This document shows positions 1 through 12,017 of a DNA stretch of 64,000 bases, piece after piece. Every line of letters begins with the position of its first letter. Positions within the stretch are counted from its first letter, which is position 1. Source of the stretch: Hormiphora californensis (lineage: Eukaryota > Ctenophora > Tentaculata > Cydippida > Pleurobrachiidae). Made by a program: the position numbers and the translations under genes. Below the pieces are notes generated by a model that saw nothing but the letters and a program-made list of their open reading frames with translations, did not search any database and was not told where the DNA came from. The stretch spans positions 904,751-968,750 of the forward strand of contig CM035351.1 of assembly GCA_020137815.1 (NCBI GenBank), in the 5' to 3' direction.

Positions 1-170
1 TTGTTTAAAACTAACAGCTCCAGTTGGGTCACGCAATTAGGACAGGTGTTAGAACGCTCGTTTAGATATAGAGTGAGAGGGTGTTGAGGGTGGAGTGAGT
101 AGTGGGAGAGTGAGGGATAAAGAGAGTGAGTGAGAGAGTGAGGGATAGAGAGAGTGAGTGAGAGAGTGAG

Positions 171-215
<45 letters not shown>

Positions 216-385
216 GGGATAGAGAGAAAGAGCGAGAGCGAGATTGGAGTAAGGCTAGAGATGATTGAGTAAGCTGTTGGTTAATGGTTAAGATAGTGCT
301 TTCACACGTGCACTCTATCACGTTTGTAGAGCACTACAATAGAGCAGAGTGATCTGATGAACAGTGCAGCCCCTTTCTAACTTTC

Positions 386-438
<53 letters not shown>

Positions 439-880
439 TCTCCTCTCATTCTCTCCTCTACTACTCATCACTCTTCCTCTCCTCTTTCCGCTCTCTGACT
501 CGTCTCTCTCCAATCTGCTTCTCAATCTCTCCATTCTCTCTCCTCGCTTCTCGTCTCTTCTCTCTTCCTAGATCGTCCTCCTCCTCCTCTTCTCCTCTCC
601 CTCTCTTCTCCCACTCTAGTCTTTCGTCATCGCGCCTTGGAATGATCATGGTTAGCATGAAACCCATTCAGGACTCCCGTCCCGTTCCAAATCTCTGGGG
701 CCGTGTGAAGAATCAGTGTTTCATTTATGTACCAATTGGTATGTTGGCATATGGTCAAAAAAGCCCAAGAGTCCTATACGTACAGCTGCTGGACAGCAAG
801 TTACTGATCAATCGTCATGTCTTCTGCCAGATATCGTTTCGTCGTTACACTCCTTGGTAGTGGCTCTCACAGCACATAGT
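1..880. repeat. GA/CT-rich microsatellite tracts, no gene
   Basis: The first 880 bases are dominated by (GA)n around 115-235 and (CT)n around 391-440, with degraded CT-rich sequence to about 620. The open frames here are Ser/Leu or Arg/Glu runs caused by the dinucleotide repeats and are not genes. From about 640 to 880 the sequence is of mixed composition, with no recognisable coding or RNA signal. Confidence 0.85.
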
Positions 881-3800
881 TTGGTTTTGGGGGGGTTTGT
901 GCTGCGTGCCCCTTTCGGAGGGGGGTTTTGTTTAAAACAAACAGCCCCCGTTGGGCACGCAATTGGGAAACAGGGGGTTAGTAGAACCCCTTTTTAGATT
1001 AGGTGAAAAGGGGTTGGGGGTTTTTGGGGTTGGAGTGAGTAGTGGAGAGGGGGGATAAAGAGGTGGTGGAGAGTGAGGGATAGGGGAAAAAGGGGAGGGG
1101 AGAGGGGGGGAAAGAGAGAGAGAGAGGGAGAAGGAGAAAAGGAGGGGAAAAGGAGGGGGAAAGGGAAAGAGAAAAAAACGAGGGGAGGGGAGAGGATGGG
1201 AGGAAAGGGGATAGAGAGGAGGGAGAAAAAAAGGGGGGGGGAATGGGGAAAAGGGCCCAGGGCACCATCATTTTGGAGAGAACAAAATAGAGAAAGAGGG
1301 AGGGAGGAAAAGGGGCAAAAAAAGGGAAACAGGGGGGAAAGAAAGAGAAAGGGGAGAGAGGGGGAGGGGGGAGGGGAGAGAGAGGGAGAGGAAGAGAGAA
1401 AAGAGAGAGAGAAGGGGAAGAGAGGGGAGGAGAAAAGAGGGGAAGAGAGAGAGAAAAAAAGAAAAAATCTTTTTCCTCTCTCTCCCCTCCCCCAAAACCC
1501 TCTATCTATCCCTTTCTACACCCGGGAATGTCATGGTTTTTGAATAAAAACCCCCAATCTTTTTTAAAAACCCCTTTTTCCCTTCCAATGATCTTGGTCA
1601 CGTGTGTTGAATCTTTGTGTTTTTAATTTTGGGTCCCAAATTTGGTTTTGGGGAATTTTGGCCCAAAAAAATTTTTTTGCCCAAGTTTTTCCTAAAGTCC
1701 CAGCTGCGGGAAACAACAATTTTATGTCATTAGTATTCTTCCCCACAGAATATTTTTTCCCTTTTACACTCCTCTTTAGTCTTATCATCAGCAACATGAT
1801 GTATTCTGGTTTTTTTAGTCCCACTGTGACGTAGGCAAATTTTTTCATTTTCGGGCGTAGAAATTTGGGGAAATTTTTGTATTTTAAAGGGGCCCCAAGG
1901 GAAAAAAAAGGGTTGACAAATTTTCCTGGGAAAAACTGCAGCACCTTCCCCCTTTTATGTAAAAAAAGATAAACCCTTTTTGCTTTTTTGGTATTTTATC
2001 CCAATGCAAACCTCATTTCCCCAAGGGGAATATCCCGGGGTATGAAATTTTCTCTTGAAAGGGGCCCGTTGAGGCTTCCCCCTTGGCACATGAAAAATTG
2101 AGTTTTCAACATTTTTGGGGAATGCTTCAGGGGGTAATAATATGGGTTCCAAAAAAACATAATTTTTCAAGTTTTTTTGGGGGGGATTCAGAACATAAAT
2201 TTTAGGGGGGCGTTGAAAGCGTAGGGGAAAAATTTTACTAATTTTAAGATAAAAGGGGATAAAAATTTCCCAAAATTTTCATAATTTAAAGTTTTGTGGA
2301 ATTCAGTTTTTTAGCTTTGATTTTTATTTTTTAGTGTTTCTTTTTGTTTTTGTGATGCCACCCCAATCAACCTCAATTAGTAACACTTTTAAACAAATTA
2401 GCGAATGAGGTTCCTAATTCATTGGACCCCTTTGTTTTTTGGGGGACAGGGAAATTTGGGTAGGTCACGGGAAGGTTTTAGGATAGGATTTGAGACGCCA
2501 GGTGGGATGGATCTTTTCTATACAATAGCCCCTTTCTTTTTAAGCCAGCCCTATAGGCCCCACGACAGGAGCAAAAATCGAAATTAAAAGGGGGGGGGTC
2601 AAGCCCAATCTACCCGAAAAAAAGAAGAAGGAGAGGGGAAAGAAGAGAAAAAGATCCGGGCAGGAAAACCCCTTAAAAAGGGGTGCGGGAAAAGTGAGGG
2701 GGGTTTTCCCCGGGAAAAAGGAGACCCCCATCCCCAAAAAAGAAATTGGAGCCAGAGGACTAAAAAAAAGGGCCCCCGGGAAAAGAAAAAAAGGTTTAAA
2801 GAAAAGGGGAAAGATGCAAAAAGAAAAAATTGAAAAAAAGGGAAAAAAAGGGGAAAGGAAGGTTGGGCCCCCCCCAAGGGCCTGTGCCCGGGGGTTGAAA
2901 CCCTTAAAGTCCAAAGGAGGTTATTATGCCCAAGGGGGCCGAAAAAAGAAAACAAAGGGGGGGAAAACCGAAAAACGGCAAGAAAAGCGAAAAACGCCCC
3001 CGGGAAGCAAAGAAGACAAACCTAAAAAAAACCCGGGAAAAGGGAGGGGCCCCGGAGATCCCCCCCCCTGGGAGGGGGGACCAAATAAATAAAGGGGAAA
3101 GACGGACGGGAGGGGGGGCCGGGGGGGGGAAAAAACCCGGAGGAGAGTTCGGGGCCCGGGGGGCGAGGGGAAACCCCTCCCTCAGGGGGCCCAAACAAAA
3201 ACTAGAACGCCGAGGCCCCCCCGGGGCCAAAAAAAAACCAACCTTCCCGGCCAACCGGGAGGACCCGGAAGAAAAAAAAAGAGGAGGACCAAAAAAGGGG
3301 AAGAAAAGGAAGCGGGGGCAAAAAGGAAAAAAGGAAAGGGGGGGAAGTGGGGGGGCCCAACCAAACCCCCCTCAAGGGGGGGGGGGGCCAGATTTCCCCC
3401 GAAAGGGGAAAAAAAAACGAACCGCTTTTGGGGCCCGACCCCCGAAAACCCCCTCATGTAAAATTTCCCCCCCGGGCATTCCGGAACCCCCACGGTCTCC
3501 CCTGGTTACAAAGGAAAATTTAAAAAAAGTAGGATTTTTAAAAAAAGAGTGAAAAGAGAACGGGGGAAAAGACGATTGAGGGCCCTCCAGCCCCGCGGAA
3601 ACCCCAACCCCGGAAAAGGGGATGAAGCCGCCCCCTGAACCCCGGGGAGCCGAACCCCCGAAACCCACGATATGGAGTGGGGGAGGGTGGGGGGAGGTTT
3701 GAAACCAACCCGAGGGGATGTAAGGGAAAATTCCCCAAAAAGGAAAACTAAAATGGCCGAGTTTTCCGCGGAAGGGACGAGAGGCTGGCAATAAGGGAAA

Positions 3801-4700
3801 CCAGGGAGGGGTTAAAAAAGGAGGAAAGAAAAACCAACCCCAGTAAGAACCCCCGAGACGATGGGGAAAAAGGGGGGAGAGAAGGCGAAACGAAAAAAGT
3901 ACCCCCCAAGAAAAGTAACCCATTCCCCAAAGGGCCCCACCGAGGGGAGAAAAAGAGAAAAGGCCAAAACCCCCCCGGGGGTTTCGGGGGCCCGGAAGGG
4001 AAAAAGGCCGGGAAAAAGGGGGGAAGAAGATGAGAGGGGGAAAAAGAAAGGGCAAGGGGAGAGGTGTGGGGACCGGAGAGAGAAAAGGAAGAAGGAAGGA
4101 GAAGGGGGGAAGAGGAGAGGAGAAGAAGAGAGAAAAGGGGAGATGAAGGGAGGGGGGAGAGAGAGAGAAAAAGGGGAGGGGGGGAAGGGAGAAGAAGAGA
4201 GAGAGAAGAGAAATTTAAAAAAAAGGTAATATTACTGGGTCTAACTTTTCAATCACTATCGGCCATGTACGGTTAAACCAAACCCTTTGGGGGCCGGGGC
4301 GTCACAAAAGGCCCTTTATCTGTAATCACAAAACACACCCGGCTACGGAAAGAGGGGAAAAAGAAATGAAACAAATTTTAAGTAACGATCTTTCCTTAAA
4401 ATTTTTGGTAACAAGTTCCCCCTCCCTTGCCGGGCCCCAAAAAAGCGCCCCAAAAAGGGAAGGCCGCGTTTGGCGGTTTTTGGGATTAGGGGAAACCCAA
4501 ACCCGTTTTGATTTTTAAAAAATTTAATGGCCCCTCAACCACCAAAAAAAAGCCCCAAAAAATTTTGGCCCCCCAAAACCAAATTGTCTGAAAAAGTAAA
4601 AATTCGTACCCCATATTTAAAAATTTTTTCCCCGGAAACCTTGGTTTTAAAAATTTTTGGGTTTGGTTAATGTTTAAAAAAAAAAATTTTTGAAAAAGTA
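881..4700. other. low-quality or degraded sequence, no supportable gene
   Basis: Base composition changes abruptly to long runs of G, A, C or T (for example 3100-3420 and 4560-4690), with almost no ordinary mixed sequence. Positions 929-1080 repeat positions 1-125, but with many homopolymer-like substitutions and lengthenings. This pattern fits poor read consensus next to a microsatellite better than biology. The open frames here (such as 2926-3552 and 3372-4055 minus) are Gly/Lys/Arg- or Pro/Phe-rich composition artefacts. Confidence 0.7.
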
Positions 4701-6321
4701 GGTCAGGTATTGCTTAACATCATATTAAAGATCGTGGCAAAGTTTTGAAGTTTCTATCTTCAAAGGTCTGGCCATCAAAATTAAAAAGGTCTTGAAGTTG
4801 AACCATTTGTACAAAACATGTTGTAACTCAGCTTCTACTTTGCCAAATTAAACCTGGTTTGAAACACTGAACTGCTAATCTATCCCTCCGAATACGGACG
4901 AAGTTTGAAACCGCCAGCTCTATTGGCCGCTCTGCAATACTTGTTTGTGTCAAAGAAATCAGGAAAGTAACGAGATTTGGTCTCGGTGTGGCCCTGTGCG
5001 CGGCTCAAACCCCTTAGGCTAGAACTATGTAGTGTAGACTACAACTTTTCAGTGCTCAGTATAACGTTTTGGGCGCGTTATAAAAATAGGGCAAGCGCTT
5101 CTGATACCTCTAAACAGAGTGTGAGGTGTCTTCGATACCAAATATATAGGTAATATATTACTTAGCCATGCGTTGTATTTCATGGAGTTCCACATTGTTA
5201 ATTCCTAAAAACATTTAGATGTTCTTCTAGGTCTAACCGCAATTATATAGCAGCATTCTTTTTTCGTTTTAGTATACTCGATATATGATCCTATATTTGA
5301 GATTTAATTTCCCTACCCTCTTAATAAAAGTCGTATGCGATCCAAGGAGAAGGTTAAACGTTATTAATACGTTATAGTAACTCGAGAGGTTTGCCGTTAG
5401 TTAGATGAACCACAACTGAACAGCCATGTGGTATTCGGAAACATGATTTATTGCGTTCCATATCAATTATCATTCATCCGATGAAATTAGTGGGAAATTT
5501 ATCTTAATTGCCTTGAAGATTGACGTATTTCCGCCTTGTTAGTAAAGTGCAGTAGTATCCGACTATCACTGATCTGATCAGTGATCACTACTAGTTAGTA
5601 CTACGCAATTTACTGCCGCAATCTAACTGAAAAATGCAGAACGCTACAGTCTATGATTAAACAATGCAGATCAACACTAAAGCCCCCGCTTTCTAAGATT
5701 AGTGCTATACAAATAAGTGGTAATTATTGCACAATATACGCGGTGTACTACAATTTATGACAAAGGGGCATATCTTGTCAGAGGGGCTCTAATTGTGTGA
5801 TCATGACAGTGCTCTGTGTACTATAAGCTCTTACATTATACAAGCAGCTGCATAATACCATGGTATTGTCTCTACCATATTGATGTAGTATAATTTGAAT
5901 ATCAAGGAAGTATATATAGTGATCTTTTAGCACTCCACGATATCTGGAACTAATATGGTAGACTTGGGGGGGGGGACTTTTTTGCCCCACACGGTAGGTG
6001 CTGCAGGTAGTGTCTGAGAGCAGTAGCCTGACCATATTCTTATTTCCGCGAGAACCGCGGTCATAGCTCATAAACTAGCCTGACAGTGACAGGTCGAGCA
6101 ACACTTCACGCCGCTCAATTTTTACTTTTTGGAATTATTTCACGGACTATGATTTATCGTAGTTGTCATTTGTTTTTAGTGAACATGGAGAGTCGCTGTC
6201 GCGTTGCATCTATCTCTAGAGAGAGCAGAGTGAGATAGCGAGGAGAGAGAACGAGAGAGAAACGAGAGACTGCTTCGCGCGATATCTCGATCTATTCGCT
6301 GCGCTAGCTCAGAGAGCGATT

Positions 6322-6364
<43 letters not shown>

Positions 6365-7200
6365 CTCTATCGGGTAATGCTGGGTAGCGTTGACACGTGG
6401 TCAGTTATGTAGGTGACAACATGGCATTAGTATTTCCCAGAAGTTAAATATTATTAATTTCTTATTCCTTCGATTCTATATATCATTATCCAGTGGCCGA
6501 GTTGTTATAAATTCTGTTGATTGTAAATTATAAAATCATTAGATTTTTTCCCAGGCAGCGCCCTCAGTTCCTGCAACATGCCTCCTTCGTCCCTAATGAT
6601 ATGGCTGTAATTGCTAAAACCGTAATTGATATCATACCGCTACTAAGATTATGGGAAATTTAAATTATTGACTGACTCATTTTAAAATCAGTTACATCTA
6701 AATTCGGTAGGCCCTATTTTATTTTTCTATCCAAGTATAGATCTTGGAATTACCCCTCTGTTATGGCTCACTGTATGCAATATAAGGGGTGACTTCGTAA
6801 CCAAGTATAGATCTGGTGTGTCTGGCCCATGGCCTTCACGTGAATTTGAACTATAAAAGAACACCATGGGCACATGCAGCATTGGGTACATGCATTGTTA
6901 TAATAGTTGCCTTTCATGAATAGTTTCCTTTCATGGAATAGTTCCCCCTCTGTCGATCTCCCCATTTCGGCATTTCTCTAATTCTCCCTCTTTCACCATT
7001 ATAGCAAGGGATCAAGGTTTATATAGTTCCCGGTTCTCTTTCAGGATTATAGTTCCTGGTAACAATTAAATACTTGATACTGTACTGCACTTCATGGAAC
7101 AGTGTCGCTGTTATGGTAGTATTCTCATTGTACTGCAGTTGTTGTTACCCTCCCTCCCCGCCCTGAACTCCGTCCACGTGAATACCTTGTTCCCTACAAA
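4701..7200. other. non-coding stretch with no recognised gene
   Basis: Ordinary AT-rich sequence. I see no conserved coding exon, tRNA or rRNA. It contains a weak copy of the dispersed CTGTCAG repeat (about 6011-6085) and a (CT)n tract at 6321-6362. Open frames are short and lack family signatures. Confidence 0.5.
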
Positions 7201-7202
7201 CG

Positions 7203-7319
7203 TGCTATTTTTCTCTCTCTCTCTCTCTCTCTCTCTCGCTCTCCTCTCTAGCTCTAGCTGGCTCTCTATCTCTCTCTCATCTCAGCGCGTCTCCTCTCTC
7301 TCTAGCTCTCTCTTCTCTA

Positions 7320-7367
<48 letters not shown>

Positions 7368-7385
7368 CTCTCTCCTATATCTCTC

Positions 7386-7465
<80 letters not shown>
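7203..7465. repeat. (CT)n microsatellite
   Basis: An interrupted (CT)n tract of about 260 bases. It generates long Ser/Leu frames on the plus strand and Arg/Glu frames on the minus strand, which should not be annotated as proteins. Confidence 0.95.
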
Positions 7466-7650
7466 CAGGAAGTAAGGAACATGGTAGGGATGTGTGACAA
7501 CACATGAATATTCATTGGAGCATGGTTTTTGTTCGAATGTTCGAACCCTTTTGTTTGTGGTGAGATAGTGTCGAGTAAGGGAAACGTTTTTACAGCCACC
7601 GAGCTGCATAACTGCTCACTTCTTGTCTGACTATAGGACTGTAATAGTCC

Positions 7651-7819
7651 CACTATTATAAAGTCGGATTTTTTTAAACTGTCACCCCCCTTTTCGTGCG
7701 CGGAATGTTTTTGCGCGTCACATCACATGTTAACGTGTGGTGTGCGCGTCAAAATTGATAAATTTCACATGCGCGGTCATTTTGGGGTGACAGTTTCAAA
7801 AAATCCGACTTTAATAGTG
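7651..7819. mobile_element. small inverted-repeat MITE
   Basis: The ends are inverted copies. AAAGTCGGATTTTTT followed by AAACTGTCACCCC on the left matches GGGGTGACAGTTT followed by AAAAAATCCGACTTT on the right, within a 169-bp unit starting CACTATTA and ending TAATAGTG. The interior holds short palindromic GCGCGTCA-type motifs. There is no coding capacity, so it reads as a non-autonomous DNA transposon relic. Confidence 0.7.
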
Positions 7820-8877
7820 ATATGATTTGGGGTTAGATATGGCCTGCACCGTACCCCGTAATATAGTACAACTCACCCCTCTTGTATTGTAACAGCACAA
7901 CACCCCTCGTGTGGCCGGGTGACAATATAGTGTGGGTGTGCTCAGTGATATAATTTGGGGTTTAGGTCACGTTTTATATCATTCACGTTACCTCTTGATA
8001 CTAGTAAATTCGATCCCCTTTACACCTGATAATCATATCTCACCTGCAGGAACTATTTCCTATTTGTGTTGCCCTAGAATATTATTCATGCCCACTCCTG
8101 TATATAGTACTAGGAGTCCTGTAGCTCATTATTCATACCTGCTTCCAACTCCTCACATCACTGAATTCAGTACAACACTTCATACCGCATTAGTTAACTT
8201 TGCGGTCACAACTTGTAGCACAATCCATATAATATGAAGGCGGCTTGTTTTTACACTTGTTTAGCATGACTGAGACAGCAATTAAGTTATTTGTTGGAAA
8301 TACCTGTAGTAATTATGTGTGTTTTCAGTCCAGTCATTATCTAGTAATTAGTAAAGTCTGGGACTGGATGCAATTATAACAGAACAGAAGACATATTCTT
8401 GAGACCGATTCTCTGAACACTTCTAGCTGCATTTATCTTGTATTTGAATGTCTAAAGCATGCGAGATGCGCTTCCGATTTTTCTCAAAATTTTGGTTCGG
8501 GCGGACAAAAGCCTTGTTTGTATGGTACTATCATGGTGTATGGTGTATTTCACTCCATTCTCAAGGAACCTTCGATATGATTCTCTCTCTCACACCCTCT
8601 CTTTTCCCGCTCCTTCCTTCTCGCTCAATATAGTTTCTCACACTCACATGTGCTTCTATTAATATTAATAGCGTGTCATACTATGTGTGACTCACCGTAA
8701 TTCAGAATGTTATACAAATTGTGGCCTCCTTCGTTCGTTATAAGAACACCGTTTCTTTTTACCAGTAGCAACCCAAGTCATTCAAAATTCAAATGTGCTA
8801 CGTTGGGACAAGTTCATTGTCTGAAGAATTCTATAGAATTAGAGGGATATTAGGACAAGTATCACTGCTAGCTGTAT
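7820..8877. other. non-coding stretch with no recognised gene
   Basis: AT-rich sequence with no conserved exon, RNA gene or clear repeat that I can identify. Confidence 0.45.
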
Positions 8878-9538
8878 ATATGAGGTATAAACTCTGGCCA
8901 CTGGCGCGTTATTTCAGATAACTTTCTCCCAGCGCGCCGCTGGGAGAAGTTAGCTGAAGTTTATCCGCCGCTGGCGGATAAACTGGTTTAAATCACGACG
9001 ACGATCCCGAGGCGGAGCCGAGGGAGAGGCGGAGGGGTTTAAACCTATAACGTGCCAGTGGTCAGAGTTTATAGGTTATATACCCTGCTTTAGTTGTTTA
9101 TTTCAAGTATTACACACCAACAAGAGAGAGAACACTAATCAAAACACTCAAAGAGGACTGAGAAATAGTTAAAACACCTCACAATTGAGTGTACACTGTT
9201 TGGTAACAGTTACTAAGCAGTTGCTAAGGAAAGAGAGTGAAAGAAATAGCCTGATAAGGGGCATGTCACACATAACACAGAGGAAGAGATAGTGAGACAA
9301 AAGGGGAGATAAAGAGAGAGTAATTGACGGAATGTGTCCTTTCTTTCTCTCCAATGTAGTGTGTAAGTGTTGCACATAGTGTTCCCTCTGTATTTTAGTA
9401 AGAACTGATCATTTACACACACTTTGAATGTTCAAAATAAATAACCTGCCAGTGGGAAATAATCTGCCGCTGGACTGGCTGTTTATTGAGAGCGCGCTAG
9501 TGGGACTGGCGGATTATTTAAGTTAGCAGGGTATATAG
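8878..9538 (+). mobile_element. left arm of large foldback element
   Basis: About 660 bp that reappears in inverse orientation at 9908-10573. The arm contains GC-rich short palindromes, such as CTCCCAGCGCGCCGCTGGGAG near 8927 and TTTATCCGCCGCTGGCGGATAAA near 8980, and ends with GCAGGGTATATA. The outer tip reads TATATGAGGTATAAACTC. No transposase is encoded. Together with its partner it forms a foldback pair with a spacer of about 370 bp. Confidence 0.75.
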
Positions 9539-9907
9539 TATGGTCATTAAAGGAACGCCGCCGAATGTGAGGCTTGTGATTTGACAAGCAAGCAACAACA
9601 GATAAACATTTGTATATCTCATGAGTTCTAGTATTTGTATATCTGAGATACACAATTCTGTCATCTATCTCCCTCTTACAAAGCCCCCTAAACTAGCAAT
9701 ATATATTGGTGCAGCAGGCCAGTATATAATTATTGTTGATTAGTACATGCTCTCTTCAGCTGCAGTAGACCAAGTCATTGTTATATGGGTACAGGTAGTG
9801 TCTCTCTCACTGCATGGTCCTGCTCTACAGCTGTCAGCACTCGAATTATAAGCCTTGTTTCAGGGTAGGATATAATAGGATTTACTGAAGCTTTTTGTTA
9901 AGATATA

Positions 9908-10573
9908 TACCCTGCTAACTTAAATAATGCGCCAGTGGCGAGAAGTCCCACTAGCGCGCTCTCGATAAACAGCCAGTCCAGCGGCAGATTATTTCCCACT
10001 GGCAGGTTATTTATTTTTAACCCCTATGTTACATTCAAAGTGTGTGTAAATGATCAGTTCTTACTGAAATACAGAGGGAACACTGTTTGGAAGAGTTACA
10101 CACTAAATTGGAGAGAAAGAAACAACACATTCCGTCAATTACTCTCTCTTATCTTCCCTTTTGTTTCACTATCTCCATTCCTCTGTGTTATGTCTGGCAT
10201 GCCCCATATCTTGTTATTTCTTTCTCTCTCTCCTTAGTAACTGTTACCAAACAATGTACACTCAATTGAAAGATGTTTTTGACTGTTTCTCAGTTCTCTT
10301 TTTGTGTTTTGATTAGTGTTCTCTCTCTTGTTTGTGTGTAATACTTGAAACAAACAACTAAAGCAGGGTATATAACCCATAAACTCTTGCCACTGGCACG
10401 TTATAGGTTTAAACCCCTCCGCCTCTCCCTCGGCTACGCCTCGGGATCGTCGTCGTGATTTAAACCAGTTTATCCGCCAGTGGCGGATAAACTACAGCTA
10501 CCTTCTCCCAGCGGCGCGCTGGGAGAAAGGTATCTGAAATAACGCGCCACTGGCAAGAGTTTATGCCTCATAT
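9908..10573 (-). mobile_element. right arm of large foldback element
   Basis: Inverse copy of 8878-9538 with scattered substitutions and small indels, so the duplication is not brand new. It starts TATACCCTGCTAAC and ends GAGTTTATGCCTCATATA. It is flanked by a perfect 29-bp direct repeat at 9871-9899 and 10571-10599 (starting TATAATAGGATTTACTGAAG), suggesting that this arm arrived separately or as part of a 700-bp duplicated unit. Confidence 0.75.
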
Positions 10574-10607
10574 AATAGGATTTACTGAAGCTTTTTGTTG
10601 TTCTTGT

Positions 10608-10676
10608 TGAGACAACTTGTGTTGTGTCGCTACACCTTTCTAGACTAACAACTTGTGTTGTGTCGCTACACCTTTG
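10608..10676. repeat. 36-bp tandem repeat, left copy block
   Basis: Nearly two units of a 36-bp repeat containing CAACTTGTGTTGTGTCGCTA. The same repeat in the same orientation lies on the other side of the ORF1-type gene. Confidence 0.85.
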
Positions 10677-10811
10677 ATTTTCAACGTTCAAATGAATACC
10701 GAAACAATATCATGTACTCAAAAGAACGAGGCAGGCTCACCGAATGAGCGCTTACACCGCTAAAACACTTTAAATCAACTAATATTATATAGAAATTAAT
10801 ATTGTCCACTT

Positions 10812-11780
10812 TCAGTCCTTCTTATCTATCTTAATCACACTACCTCTCACAATACCCCACTTAACGTGTGGCTCAGTGTCTTTCTGTCGCTTTAACTCAG
10901 CAACAAGTCTCTTTCTCTCACTTCTCTCCTCAACAGTCCTGTCCGGACAAATGTACACATCGTTCATCCCGTCCACTTCCCTCAGCATCCCAGACCTTGC
11001 CAGAATGGAGCGTGCCATATCTCGGTTGTGTAGTACCACCTTGACAGGCCGCTTCCTCCCGTTCATCTTCTCGCCTAGCCTCCTACAGCTTACCAATTTG
11101 GGCTTCTCATTGGTGTGTTCCAACACATTCAGAACAACATCCTCAGTCTTTTCCTCTCCATCAGACTCCATCAACCCGTAGAAAATCAGGTTGCTGGACC
11201 TGTCCTCCACACTGGACGCCTTCACCATGGCTGCTTGTAGCTTCCTAGGGGCAAGCGAGGCAGTGCAGCTCTTCTTTACAACTGCTGCATAGCACTTCAG
11301 TTCTTCTTTGACAGAGGAAACTGTGTCCTCAATCTTCTTGCTCTTCTCAGAGAGGAGAGAGCTCTGGAGAGATATCACCGTCTCTTGACAAGATAGCAAC
11401 GCTTCCTGAGACTTAATAACAGTCTCTTGCATGGAATTGATCTTCCCTGTTACCTCTTCCAGCTTTTTCTCTGTCTCCTCTAGCTTTTTTGTCGTATCTT
11501 TGAACAACTCAGCGTCCACTTCCACAACATATGGCAGGATCACCATATGACAGAACCAGGCATAATTCTGGATCATGTTTATCAATTCGGGCTTGTTCTT
11601 CGTGTTCAGCCTAGCTGCAGTAACTCTTGATGAATCAAAATTGTTACCGCGGCTCTGGCACGCAGCATCATTAAGTAGACACTCTACTGCCTTCATCACA
11701 CTCGCTGAGGGACATGCTTCATCTGTCAGTCCATTACTTTCACACCACTGTGTGAATTCGTTGCTGTGCATCTCCACCAA
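10812..11780 (-). CDS. non-LTR retrotransposon ORF1-type protein
   Basis: An intact 322-residue reading frame from the first ATG. Residues about 90-165 are a Lys/Glu-rich coiled coil with repeated QETV/SQE heptads. It is followed by an RRM-like or L1-type domain starting near RSSNLIFYGL (about 195), including CRRLGEKMNGRKRPVKVVL and a C-terminal block with VYICPDRTVEERSERKRLV and WGIVRGSVIKI. This order (coiled coil, RNA-binding fold, basic tail) is typical of ORF1-like proteins that bind retrotransposon RNA. No endonuclease or reverse transcriptase lies next to it. It is bracketed by 36-bp repeats on both sides, so it may be an ORF1-only, non-autonomous element or a captured gene. The family assignment comes from pattern recognition rather than alignment. 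Confidence 0.65.
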   Translation of the reverse strand: MVEMHSNEFTQWCESNGLTDEACPSASVMKAVECLLNDAACQSRGNNFDSSRVTAARLNTKNKPELINMIQNYAWFCHMVILPYVVEVDAELFKDTTKKLEETEKKLEEVTGKINSMQETVIKSQEALLSCQETVISLQSSLLSEKSKKIEDTVSSVKEELKCYAAVVKKSCTASLAPRKLQAAMVKASSVEDRSSNLIFYGLMESDGEEKTEDVVLNVLEHTNEKPKLVSCRRLGEKMNGRKRPVKVVLHNRDMARSILARSGMLREVDGMNDVYICPDRTVEERSERKRLVAELKRQKDTEPHVKWGIVRGSVIKIDKKD

Positions 11781-11845
11781 TGTAGAGTGTGTACAACAAT
11801 CTCTCGTACAAACGGTGCAGGTCAGGAGCTCAGAAAATCAAACAA

Positions 11846-12017
11846 ACTAACAACTTGTGTTGTGTCGCTACACCTTTCTAGACTAACAACTTGTGTTGTG
11901 TCGCTACACCTTTCTAGACTAACGACTTGTGTTGTGTCGCTACACCTTTCTAGACTAACGACTTGTGTTGAGTCGCTCCACCTTTCTAGACTAACGACTT
12001 GTGTTGAGTCGCTCCAC
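11846..12017. repeat. 36-bp tandem repeat, right copy block
   Basis: About 4.7 units of the 36-bp repeat containing CAACTTGTGTTGTGTCGCTA. The last units diverge (GACTTGTGTTGAGTCGCTCC). It lies about 65 bp beyond the start codon of the ORF1-type gene, which therefore sits between two blocks of one minisatellite. Confidence 0.9.

Noticed and set aside
2540-4229. Several long frames rich in Gly/Lys/Arg or Pro/Phe
   Set aside because: Composition artefacts in the homopolymer-rich, low-quality stretch.
7094-7507. Ser/Leu-rich open frame
   Set aside because: Produced by a (CT)n microsatellite; no start context, domain or splice evidence.
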